28,187 bases of DNA from Rhizomucor pusillus (lineage: Eukaryota; Mucoromycota; Mucoromycetes; Mucorales; Lichtheimiaceae): positions 1 to 28,187 of the forward strand of contig FWWN02000455.1 in NCBI GenBank assembly GCA_900175165.2. Reading direction: 5' to 3'. Under the pieces are notes generated by a model. That model saw nothing but the letters and a program-made list of their open reading frames with translations. It was not told the DNA's origin and made no database searches. Of the stretch, positions 10,898 to 21,490 are shown piece by piece (positions within the stretch are counted from its first letter, which is position 1; every line of letters starts with the position of its first letter). The translations under genes were made by a program, and so were the position numbers.

Positions 10898-12678
10898 GCT
10901 TTCCAATGTCGTTAGGAAGCTGTCAAATTCAGCAGCTGACGTAGGCAGTGCAAGGTTGGAGGTGCACTTGGCAATGTATACACCTTGGAGCTCTTTGACG
11001 TAAAACATATATCCCATCCTCCTTAAGGGATAATATCAGCATCATGCTCAACAGTAGTAAGCTTTGTACTCTATAGTACCTGTCCAATACGACAAAGTCC
11101 AGCCGCGTTCGTCGCTTGTACCTGCAGTGTCGTTGTGGAGGAACTTTCCGCAACAACCATAATCTGACCGCTGCCACCGTCAAGGTCAAGCGCGATTCGC
11201 TAATATGCTAGAATAATTCGGATGATTATTGGATGTTGTGTCCGAGAATGAAAAATGTTGTGTCCAAAGGAAATCCCGTCGGGAATAGGGTTGCTGAGCA
11301 AACTTGTCAAGATGGCCTTGTTCATCCGAACGTTTTTCGATTGCTGTTTTAAGGGCCATTGTCAAAGTCACATCATCCCGTTTCTGTTGACAAGGATGAG
11401 GTCAACGCGTCGATCAAAAGCGGTAAGCTCAGATTGGGTGAGAGGGCTCATTTTCAAATACAGGACCAATTCCACTTCCAACACTGTAAAATTGCAAAGG
11501 TGGATGTCTCTTCATATCCGCTGGTTAGTTGCCTGAGTCAGATACGCTTATGGAAATGTTGTGTACTTTGGACTTCATAGTTTCCAGCTCTGACTTGCGG
11601 TAGAATATTTGCGCTCTTGTTGGATTGATTAAGGCTCTGTCAAGGATCGTTGCAGGACCAATGTTGACAATGGGCATGTGATTTATAATCGATAAGCAGG
11701 TCACTAGAACGTTCATGGATGAACTTCCAATGACAAGCTTCGCCTTTTGTTTGCTCAAATCCGCTCCGAGAATGATGCTGCAGTAGACAGATCAATACCT
11801 GCGCAGAGGTGCAGGCAGGGAAGCACCAGATGATTCAACGTGGATCAACAGACTTTTATCGCGCATACACTTGTGCAAGTGATTAACAAGGCTGCTGCTT
11901 TGTCTTCAATGATAAATTTTGTCGTGGATCAGTGGCCCATTTTCGCTGGGCCCGAGCCCTCTGTACCTTGCCGGTGTAACTGGAACATTTTTTCATTACA
12001 CCGCCCGTCAGCACTCCACGGAGTAAACGCATTCTGGGTCCAAATCTGGTTTAGATTCTTAAGGGCGAATTAGTAAGCCGTGCTAAGACAGCAACTCTCA
12101 AGTTTATAGATCACATTCTTACAATCAACAATTAAGTTCAGCTACAGCGTTTCCTGGATATGGAATGATTATGACCCAGTAGTCTTCATCAACCAGCAGT
12201 GCTTAGATCAGCTTACAACACAGGATCAATGAAGAGAACGTTGATATTTATGGAGCTTGATAACCTTAAGGCGAGACCTGGTACGCCACTGCCGCAGCAG
12301 TTTGCCCTTGTTCTCCAGCTTCTTCCCGCTGCTGGAAACTTTAAACTACCATTTGAATCCAGATTCCTGAAAGAAACCGAAACATATCTTGATCAATAAC
12401 AGTATTTGAGAATGCTCACGAAGAAGGGAATTTATAATTGACCGTTGTACGTACCCTGCTGTCTCCCAATGCGGACGAATATCTTGGAATTTCAGGCACG
12501 AAGAGAGAGAAACGCATGTGGTGTCATTTCGGTGATCAGAGACCCCTGTCCCCCGGTTTTTCCAAAGAAGAAAATTTCCCGCCAACCGGGACTTGTGGCC
12601 GCCGCGCATTCATAAAAAGGGTTCTTGTGTCGATCCCGCATTTCTTTGTAATTCTTTCCTGCAACTCATACAAACGAT
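10898..12678. other. Gene-poor region with decayed coding-like fragments
   Basis: About 1.8 kb with no intact gene, but with stretches that look like remnants of coding sequence. On the minus strand, 11758-11525 reads 77 codons without a stop (containing LVIGSSSMNVLVTCLSIINH and NPTRAQIFYRKSELETMKS) with unusually protein-like composition. On the plus strand, 11359-11535 reads VDKDEVNASIKSGKLRLGER and onward. On the plus strand, 11960-12460 contains pieces weakly reminiscent of a cullin N-terminal region (IFSLHRPSALHG, FESRFLKETETY, then QYLRMLTKK after a stop). None of these could be assigned with confidence. No transposon ends were recognised. The last 150 bp should contain the promoter of the oxidoreductase gene. 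Confidence 0.4.
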
Positions 12679-13952
12679 ATGTCTGATCAAAAAGTTAACG
12701 TTGGCGTTGTCGGCTTTGGTACGAATAGTAGTAGTTGTTCATTTGCGTCGAATTAGTGTTTGCTAACGACGATGCAGGCTTCGCTTCGCGCACTTTCCAT
12801 TGTCCTTTGATCGTATCTTCGCCGTACCTCCACCTCCAGGCCGTTGTTGAGCGCCACAGCGACAATAGCAGGAAAGTTTATCCTTGGGTGAACGTGGCCA
12901 AGAGCACCGACGAGCTGTTTGCCATGCAAGACATTGACCTTGTCGTTATTACCACGCCCAACGATTCCCACTTTCCCTTGGCCAAGGAAGCCATGGAAAA
13001 GGGCAAACATGGTACGTATTTCAAGGCCATGTAATCATGATAAGTAGACTAAATATTATCCACGTAATACATAGTCGTTGTTGAGAAGCCCTTTGTCGTC
13101 ACTTCTGCCGAAGCCGAAGAGTTATGCAAGATCTCGCAACAGACTGGCAAGATCTGCAGCGTTTACCAGAACCGCCGATGGGATGGTGACTTTTTGACCG
13201 TCAAGAAGCTTGTATCCGGCGGCCATCTTGGTCGATTGGTTGAATACGAGTCCCACTTTGACCGTTTCCGCAACTTTGTCAAGCCTGGATGGAGAGAGAA
13301 GGATGATCAGCCTGGTTCCGGTATGCTCTACGATCTGGGTGCTCACTTGATCGATCAAGGTATAAAACAAGGAGAAGAGAAAAAAAAAAGAGAGAGAGAG
13401 AGAGAGCATACTCTAACACATCATCGATGATTCAAACATTTAGCTGTCAGCTTATTTGGATTACCAAAGAGCTTGTATGCAACCATCGGCAACCAGCGAC
13501 GTCTGAAAGAATCGAGCGTTGTCGACGACTTCACCATCATTTTCAAGTATGAAAATGACTTCAACGTTATCTTGAGATCGAGCATGCTTGCGCGTCAGAC
13601 ACCCGTCTTGAGATTCTCGCTGCGCGGTATGGAAGGTTCCTACGTCAAGCACTACCTCGACGTGCAGGAGGACCAGCTCAAGGCCGGACTCGTTCCGAGC
13701 AGTGCAGGCTACGGCGTGGAAAAGGAAGAACGATGGGGAACCATCAACTCCGATATAAATGGCGTGCACGTCGTCGGCACTGTCGAAACCGAGAAGGGCA
13801 ACTACCTTGCATTCTACAACAACGTCGGTGAAGCTATCCTCAAGAACGATCCTAACCACCTCGCTGTTAAGCCCCAGGATGGCTTGAACTGCATCCGATT
13901 GATCGAGCTCGCCAAGAAGAGCAGCGACGAAGGCCGCGCGATCCAGTTGTAA
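12679..13952 (+). CDS. Gfo/Idh/MocA-family NAD(P)-dependent oxidoreductase
   Basis: A predicted soluble sugar or polyol dehydrogenase with an N-terminal Rossmann fold and a C-terminal alpha/beta substrate domain. Exons are 12679-12718, 12778-13011, 13075-13359 and 13444-13952, giving 1068 nt and 355 residues. The nucleotide-binding fingerprint VGVVGFGFASRTFH is split by the first intron. Further family marks are DLVVITTPNDSHFPLAKEAM and VEKPFVVTSAEAEEL (the Glu-Lys-Pro motif, whose Lys is the usual catalytic residue). The substrate domain has YQNRRWDGDFLTVKKL, HFDRFR and GSGMLYDLGAHLIDQ. The last resembles the bacterial YdgJ/IolU-like (scyllo-inositol dehydrogenase) branch, so an inositol or related sugar substrate is an inference only. 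No targeting signal is seen. The third intron carries a (GA)n tract after an A run. The gene converges with the protease inhibitor gene, 219 bp between stops. Confidence 0.93.
13379..13406. repeat. A-run plus (GA)n microsatellite in an intron
   Basis: A short A run followed by about nine GA units within the third intron of the oxidoreductase gene. It is a simple repeat and likely length-polymorphic. Confidence 0.8.
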
Positions 13953-14066
13953 ATTGTTGATAGATCGTGATGATCCTCCAAATAACACCCATCCACATAA
14001 CACTTATCATATGCACGACCACCCACACGTTCATCACATTCCCTCTTTCTCCCTTGTAGAATCGGT

Positions 14067-14072
14067 AATAAA
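14067..14072 (+). terminator. Polyadenylation signal of the oxidoreductase gene
   Basis: AATAAA located 115 nt after the stop codon, in the gap between the convergent genes. Confidence 0.5.
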
Positions 14073-14171
14073 AACACTGTTCTCGATTCATTCAATATAC
14101 ACAACGTAGACAAAGAACAATTTTTCAGGGTTTACTTGTGAATGCCGAGCTTTGGGTATATCTAGCTACTA

Positions 14172-14490
14172 TTACTGTGCCAAGAGTGCCTTGCCCTGAG
14201 TAGTAACTTCGCCGTCTGCTTCAACGTATTCGACATCCTCGTGCTTAAAAGACAAGGTGCTAACAGCATCGTCGGGGACTTCAACGGAGTAGCCCTTGAT
14301 AGCAGAGTTGTAACGGTGCTTGACCTTGGCGCCGCTAGCCTCGGTTTGCGCAATGTGCTTCTCGATGACGTCGTCGGGAGTATCCTTCTTGAAAGTGACA
14401 ATGTAGTGAGAAGCTATAGTTAAGGAAAGAGAGTTAGATCACACACACTGTTAGCCCAAAATCCACACCTCATCGATACCTACAGGGCAT
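14172..14490 (-). CDS. PBI2: Protease B inhibitor-like protein (inhibitor I9)
   Basis: A small cytosolic inhibitor of subtilisin-type vacuolar proteinase B, related to yeast Pbi2 and to subtilisin propeptides. Two coding exons on the minus strand, 14490-14484 and 14413-14172, give 82 residues starting MPSSHYIVTFKKDTPDDVIE. The first coding exon has just 7 nt (ATG CCC T) before a GT donor, and joining at ctatag restores the frame. The I9 fold is marked by YIVTFKKDTP at the start, the central GAKVKHRYNSAIKGYSVEVPDD segment and the closing DVEYVEADGEV. No signal peptide is present, which fits the stand-alone inhibitor and not a protease prodomain; no protease domain follows. The short first exon means a simple open-frame search misses the true start. 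Confidence 0.9.
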
Positions 14491-15882
14491 GGTGACAAGC
14501 GTGTATCAAATATAAGAAAGAAGAGCGCGAGAAACGATGGCTCGCCCAGGGCTTTATTTGTAATGCCGCCGCAAGTCCTGAGCGTTACACCACGCTGCCA
14601 TACCCAATCACGTTAGGCGTCAGTTTACTGTTTCATGTCGTCCCGCACTGACTGCAGCAGCAGCAGCCAAAACATGCAAGCGCCCGTCCGTATGCATCCC
14701 AAAAACCTTCTAGTTGGCTACCCCGCGAACCCGTCCGCAAATCACGGTCAAACGGCGATGGTGTGATAGCAACACTTGGCTTTAAATGAACTGTATATAA
14801 CAATGCATTTGATCTCAAAAGGAAGTGGCGTTGTAGTTGCTAGAGCACGTACGTAAGAGAGGAAGCCGATCTAAAGTTCATAGTCTCGATTGCAATAACA
14901 CACCTGCAGCAACAGCGAAGGACGATTACAATATACTGACAAAGATGTTACCATCTGATAGATAGCGAGAGTGGTATGTAGCATTTTTTTTTTGGATAAC
15001 GCTATACATGCACTGTGAATATATTGTCTTTGACTGAGGCGGCATAGATCGAGTAACACAACACATACATCTGTATCTGGAGTACAGCAATCGCTGTCTT
15101 ACGCTATTAAGGGTGGCAAAGACAGGACGATATCCCCCATTGTACGAGCATTGAAAATACGTGGTATCCAAAATGTAATTGATGTTCTGTGATGAGTGGA
15201 TGACGGCATCATATTAGTAGATCGAATTTGAGCACCAGGCTTGTTAACTCATCATATGATATAGAACAAGACGTTATTTGCCTAACCCAGCATCTTTTAC
15301 AGGCCGACAACCCAGTTTTGGACTTTATGAATGAACGATAGGCTTTGTATACCAAGCAAAAACATTATCATCTTTCTATTTAGTTGTCTATAAATGTGGA
15401 GATCAGCAAGGTCGTGACAGCGCATCGCTCGATATTCCATTGCTTTTACCTGCTGCACGTGATACACATTTATTGTTGACAAGATTACCCAGCCCTACGT
15501 ACTTTACATTATTATTGGCGTTATATTCGCGACTTGAACTACAGAAAGCGCAGAGAGCATACATAGGAATACTGCCGCAGTAATCATAGACCGCGTTCGA
15601 TGCCCCAGGAGTTCTGGGTGTCTGCCTTTATGGATAGTTTACAGATTTACATAGCCCAGGATTTACACGGTGGCATCGGAGTGTGAATGATGGAGGCGAA
15701 TGGGCTTACTGGAAATGATTCTTATGGCAACAGCTTATCCATAAGCTACAGTTTTGTCTTGACACGGTGACAAGCACGAAAAAAATATAAAAAAATCTAC
15801 GTTTTCGCCTGGGGGCCGCCGCTGCTATCTTTTTCTCTTCTTTCTTCCCCTTCTTGCTCTCACCCCTTTCCTCATTTCTGAA
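14491..15882. other. Intergenic between inhibitor and H-protein genes
   Basis: About 1.4 kb flanked by divergent genes, so it should carry both promoters. A TATAAAAAA sequence at about 15786, roughly 97 bp before the H-protein ATG, is a candidate TATA element, though it sits in an A-rich tract. Several short frames on the minus strand show no recognisable protein. A tRNA-like hairpin near 14581-14596 was checked and rejected. Confidence 0.45.
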
Positions 15883-16606
15883 ATGACTCTTCGACAACTC
15901 GCTGCCCGCGTCGTCCGTCCATACGCGCCTGCTCTTCGCAAGTCCGCTTACATCTCTACCTTCCGCACCTACGCCAGTAAGTTGTATTCACTTTATTTTT
16001 CCTTTTCCTTTGCTTCTCACTCACTCAATCGATCCTCTACAAAGCCAAGCGCTTCACTGACGATCACGAATGGATCTCTGTTGAGGACGGCGTCGGTACT
16101 ATCGGTATCACTGATTATGCACAAAGAGTAAGTACCCAAAAACATTTCTCTCAAGGGGATCGTTACTGACATGTATTCTCTAGTCTTTGGGCGACGTTGT
16201 CTTTGTTGAATCGCCTGCCGTTGGCCAAAAGGTGAACAAGCAAGGCAAGTTACATTCCGAGGAAAAAAAAGAATGTTTGGTTGTATTTTAATGCGAGTAA
16301 TAATAATCTGCAGATCAAATTGGCGCTGTCGAGTCCGTCAAGGCCGCCAGCGATATCTACTCTCCCGTCACCGGTGAAGTTGTAGATGTTAACGAGGAGT
16401 TGTCAGGCACACCTTCCTTGATTAACGAAAGCCCTGAGGAAATTGGTGAGTTGCGTTAACAGTGTTTCTCCTCGCGTTCCAAAACTTCTAACCCCGTTTA
16501 TCTAGGCTGGTTGGCCAAGATCAAGCTCTCCAACCCTGAGGAATTGGAAGGTCTCATGGACGAGACCCAATACGCTGTCTATGTTGAAAATGCCGAAGAA
16601 CATTAA
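15883..16606 (+). CDS. gcvH: Glycine cleavage system H protein, mitochondrial
   Basis: The H protein carries a lipoyl arm that shuttles the aminomethyl group between the P, T and L proteins of the mitochondrial glycine decarboxylase complex. Exons are 15883-15976, 16045-16127, 16184-16244, 16314-16445 and 16506-16606, giving 471 nt and 156 residues. Residues 1-30 form an Arg-rich, acid-free presequence ([20 protein letters not shown]), typical of mitochondrial import. The mature part begins about [17 protein letters not shown]. The lipoyl-lysine is Lys89 in [20 protein letters not shown], and the C-terminal [14 protein letters not shown] matches the family. The third intron (16245-16313) uses a GC donor in the near-ideal context CAAG|gcaagt; no GT donor nearby keeps the frame. 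The length is normal for the precursor. Confidence 0.97.
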
Positions 16607-16739
16607 AAAAAGAAAGACTGAGTCTCAACTCACTCCTCTCTCACACACATTACAGCTCCTCTTCTCTTCTCATCTTTTTCTTTCCCTTTCTGCTGCAAGA
16701 GTTTCCCGAAACTTTTTTCTTTTCTTTTCTGTAAACCAT

Positions 16740-16745
16740 AATAAA
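16740..16745 (+). terminator. Polyadenylation signal of the H-protein gene
   Basis: AATAAA 134 nt after the H-protein stop and only 25 nt before the calpain start codon. The two same-strand genes are therefore packed so tightly that the 3' end of one probably overlaps the 5' leader of the other. Confidence 0.5.
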
Positions 16746-16769
16746 AGAAGAGCAACGCTATATGCGTTA

Positions 16770-19700
16770 ATGACAAGTAAACGACAATCTCTTGCCTGTC
16801 CCGAACCATCGTCGGCCGAACCACCACCGTCTATCAAAACACTGAATGTCAACGATTCTTCGAACGCGAACTGTTTATACGAGCAGGCATACGCAGCTGC
16901 TTGCAGGGCCGTGAAACACGATCGTCTCGGCGAATTCGAAAAGGCGAAGAATGAATACAAGCGTGTCATTGAGGTAAGTAAATGCAGCACCGACTTTTGG
17001 TTCTCGAGGAACAAGAAACCTACTCAAAACAAATATTCAAGCTTTTCAACCAACTTTTACAAGGTAAAAATGAAGGGATTGTTTCTCATCTTGAAAGCGC
17101 AGCGTGGAGATAACATTTATATGCTGCAAATGCAGTAGGCAGTACCGACCACAGAGTGCAGCGGGATCAGTTGTTGCAAAAGTTGAACGAATATGCGCAT
17201 CGCAAAGGACAGTTGGAACGATACAGCACAGGGGCGGTCGAACCTGAATCGGCACATCCGGATGCAGAGCAGCATTTGTTGTATAATAATCAGTGGAGAG
17301 TCGATCAAAACATCAGAGATACACGCCAGGAGTACAAATACGGAGAAGAGTACACGGATAGCGATGAAGAGGAAGAGGATGATGACGAAGAAGCAGCCGA
17401 GATACGACTGTATCTTGCTAAAGCACATGTAAGATATACCGACGTGTGCAATGGTATACCGGATCTTTTGTTGCTCAATCAGTATGCCATAGTTCTCCAT
17501 GATACAAGGAGACCGGAACGACGCAAAAGGCTACATTGAACAGGCTCTCGAGTATTACAAGGATGCCGCGAGTTGCTACAAGATGGTTTACGAAGGTAGC
17601 TACATTGAATCAATTTTTGATTGCAAAGACGGAGCGCTGATCGTACAAGTTCCCCGGTCAATAGCTCTTTCTAGTAACCCGTCGAAACGTGCATACGCAA
17701 GGAATAAATGTCTTGAAGCGCTCGATAAGGCGGAAGAAATGAAGGCTTTGGACAAGCAGCAGAAAAATCAGATGACATTGCTAGGTTTGCATACACACAT
17801 TCAGAATAGTTGGGTTTAATGACTCACTTGGAAACTTAGCTGTGAAACACGAAAGGACGCACAGTCGAGAGCTTTCACGACCGGCAATGGGACGCAACCG
17901 GGCATCTTCCATGTCGTCGACTCGATCCGCAAAATCCGTTGCTTCAGTTGCCAGTCAATTGGAAGGATTATCCGTGAACGGAAAAACGGCACAGGGAGAT
18001 AGCCTCGCAAGTCAGCGACTATTGACCCGGGAATTAGAAGTCTTGAAACATACGTCGAATGTAAACAATAAACTGTTTCTGCCGTGGATCGATGATACAG
18101 ATTTGAAAGAGTACTTTTCTTTCGAAAAGCGGTTCGTGTAAGTTACTTTTTGCAATGTGGCCAATGTTGTTGCTAACACCAAAGGTTGGACCTTAATTAA
18201 TCAGTGACCCGGAAGGCTCGCTGCGACTATCACCAAAACAGATTGCAAACTTTGGAGGATGGAAACGACCTTCCGAGATTATGAAGAACCCTAAATTGAT
18301 TCACTTGATCTCCAGTACAAGTCTAGTGCAGGATATTGTTACCGACTGTTCCTTTGTTGCTTCCTTGTGCGTTGCAGCTGCTTACGAGCGCAAATTCAAA
18401 AAGCAGGTAGGCATTTATTGAATAGCTCACAGTGATGTCGGCATACTCACCAGGCATTCCCAGCTTATAACCTCATGTATATACCCCCAAGATAAATATG
18501 GACAGCCTTGCTACAATCCCAATGGCAAATATGTTATCAAGTTACTGCACAATGGTATTCAACGAAAGGTATGATTTCTCTTAAATGATCGGTTCCTTGT
18601 ACCTTCCTTATTGCTTACTTGACAATATGATAGATCGGTACGAGAAAACTTGAAATATGTAAACACTATCTACGCAAAGCCTAACGGATGTGTGTAACAA
18701 CATAGTTGTTGACGATTTGCTGCCGGTGTCACGGGAAGGTACCCTTATGTGTACATTCTCCACAAACAAGGAAGAGCTCTGGGCTAGTATCATCGAGAAA
18801 GCGGTAAGCCAACGTCAATTTGTGAAAGTAAACAAGACGACGACTTTATCTAAATATCTGCTGTCTAGTACATGAAACTCATGGGTGGATATGATTTTCC
18901 TGGCTCGTAAGTTCTGTGTAAACAAAAGGTTCCTCAGTGATTTTGTTAACATGTATGCTCTCGTAGAAATTCTGGCATTGACTTGTAGTAAGTACCACGG
19001 TCGCACAATCAGCAATTTGCAGTGCAGTTATAGGCTAAATATATATAAACCACAGCTCATTGACCGGCTGGATACCTGAACATATTTTCATTCAAGAGTA
19101 AGTCCCTTTTTTGTAGTCGTATTTGGCAAGTACACCTGTGCTAAGTTCATTCTGTCAATCCAGTACCCATTTCGTTGCAAATAATGTCTGGGACAGAATT
19201 CAGGATGGCGCAAAGTACGGAGATGTGCTCGTGACAATAGCTACAGGCGACTTGGCCGACGACGAAGCGGATAGTTTGGGTTTAGTGCCGACGCACGCGT
19301 ACGCTGTTATAGGTATATATACACATGCAAATATGTTGATCGACTAGCATAATATACTGACGAAATCTGCGATGCATTTAGACATCAAGTGTGTTCTTGG
19401 TAAACGGTTTATGCAAGTCAAGAATCCTTGGAGCCACAAGAGATGGCGTGGGCCGTACAGTCATCTTGACACGGAAAGCTGGACACCAGAACTGATGGGA
19501 GCTCTCAATTACGACCCGTCCGTAGCCGGCAAAAAAGACGATGGCATATTTTGGATCGATTACGAGTCCGTTTGCAAACATTTCGCATCGATCCATTTGA
19601 ACTGGAACCCCGAAACATTTTCGCACCGCTGGGTCCTGCATTCGTATGTTCTTGTTATATTTGCTTGTGGGTGTCGGTGCGTGCTGAAGGGCAAGGTTGC

Positions 19701-21310
19701 TCACACAAACATATTTTATTGCCTAGATCCTGGCCGGAAAATATAGGCCCTAAGCGAGACATTTACAATTTGGGCTACAATCCGCAGTTCAGTTTACATG
19801 TGAATGTCCCTGACAAGAAGCCCGCTGCAGTGTGGCTACTGCTCTCCAAGCATGTCATGGTGACGGAGGAAAACACGGATTACATCACGCTTCACATTTA
19901 CAACAATACGGATGGGAAGCGTGTGTATTATCCAGAGGATACTTTCAAAGAGGTTGGTTGATGCGGATTCGGCTCTAACTTGTCAAACTATTTGCTCACA
20001 TCCGACGGTAGGGAACGTACGTTAACAGCCCTCACATTCTGGTACGCTTCAATGCACCGCCTGGTCCAAGTAGCTACACTATCGTCGCCTCCCAACATGA
20101 AAAAGCACAAAATCTCTACTTTTCACTGCGGGCTTGGTCCCAGGCACCTTTCAAGTTATCTGAAGTCCCAATGCGCTACTGTATAGAAAAGAAGCTGCTT
20201 GGTCAATGGACAGAGCACACAGCTGGCGGCAACGCTTCCAACGCGTCCTACATGCATAACCCCCAATGGAAAATCACAATACCCGCGTCTTCGCCGACAG
20301 GCACCAAGACTGAGGCTGGCTTGTTACTGATGCTTGAGGCACCCAAATCTTTAGCAGTGCATCTTTCCCTGATGGAAGGTGGTAAGCGTGTCACGACGTA
20401 AGCACCAATTTTTTTATTGGTTAGGAATTCCGTCTAATAACTCGTTTGCTTCTAGAGTCTCTGTTCGAGATATAGTTGCACAGTCTGGACCTTATCGACC
20501 AGGTTTCTGTTACTGTGAATTGGAGGATATCAAACGTAAGCTTGCCTTTTTTTGCGCCTTATTCTTTACAGAACGACTGACATGGCTTTCAGCTGGCAGC
20601 TACACCGTTGTTGCTTCAACGTTTGAAGTCGATCTCCTGGGGCAGTTTATACTCACTGTCGCTAGCAACATTGAGGTCGACGTTGAATCTATACCACCGG
20701 AGGGAGCGGTGAGTTGTTTGAGCAGAAGCGCGTGCAGCAAAAGAACGGGTAATTAAAAATTATATTTTGTTCTCGACTATATCAGGGTATGTTCCGCAAA
20801 GTTATCCACGGCGAATGGATCCGGGGCTACAGCGCCATGGGTTGCCCAAGTTACGGCCACTATGGCAACAATCCACGATACCTTTTAGAGATACGCGAAC
20901 TGACGACTGTCAAAGTTCGCCTGCAAGCGAACAAGATCGATCCCGTGCCTTCCATCAATGTCAATATTTACGAGAAACATCCCACTGAACTGTTTGGAAA
21001 AGAGGTTGCAACCTCTGGGCCATACACAAATGTCATTCAGGTATGTGTAACAACATTTCTGGATTTTTTTAAATGTTTGCAACATATCCAACATTGTATC
21101 TTAATAGGGTGTCGCGACGAACGATGTCGTCCTAAGTCAAAACCAAACTGGTAAAGGATCGATCAACACACAGCAGCAAAATAGTTACATTTAACTCACA
21201 TCCTTGCAGGCTACATCATTGTTGTTGCAACACACGAAAAGGACATTGAAGGGGCATTCACAATGACAGTCTACAGCGATCGTCCTGTCAGTGTCCGCAA
21301 TGATCGTTAA
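16770..21310 (+). CDS. palB: Calpain-7/PalB/RIM13-type cysteine protease
   Basis: A predicted ESCRT-associated calpain. PalB/Rim13 cleaves the PacC/Rim101 factor in fungal pH signalling. My model has 22 coding exons and 1060 residues. Exons: 16770-16973, 17042-17063, 17136-17428, 17493-17595, 17650-17784, 17840-18137, 18205-18406, 18464-18568, 18634-18637, 18706-18803, 18869-18906, 18967-18987, 19056-19097, 19164-19312, 19382-19643, 19727-19952, 20012-20397, 20456-20535, 20593-20708, 20786-21040, 21108-21150, 21210-21310. Two MIT-type helical repeats (about 33-105 and 165-250) flank an acidic insert ([12 protein letters not shown]). The protease core has Cys400 ([13 protein letters not shown]), His566 ([10 protein letters not shown]) and Asn586 ([10 protein letters not shown]). 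Two C2-like PalB domains follow, each with an SGPY motif. Exon 9 is only 4 nt. The 54-nt intron at 17596-17649 keeps frame if retained. Donor gttggt at 19953 is weak. Confidence 0.93.
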
Positions 21311-21483
21311 GCAAGAAGGCTATCCATTTTTGTTCGCTCTTTCTCAATCTTTATCTATCTTCATATATATACCGGCGCACACTCCAACTTGCCACCACGT
21401 TCTTGTTTTCATTCTTCTTTTTTTTACAGTTTTGCATCCTTTTTGTTGTTCGCTTTCAATACAGACTATATCTATATCATGGC

Positions 21484-21489
21484 TTTATT
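21484..21489 (-). terminator. Possible poly(A) signal of the SWP1-like gene
   Basis: AATAAA on the minus strand begins one base after the TGA stop. It is close to the stop but in the right orientation. Confidence 0.35.
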
Positions 21490-21490
21490 A

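Noticed and set aside
14525..14600. tRNA-like minus-strand sequence with a D-arm-like hairpin at 14596-14581 (AGCG loop CGCT)
   Set aside because: No anticodon stem pairs correctly and there is no acceptable T-arm (B-box) match, so it is not a tRNA gene.
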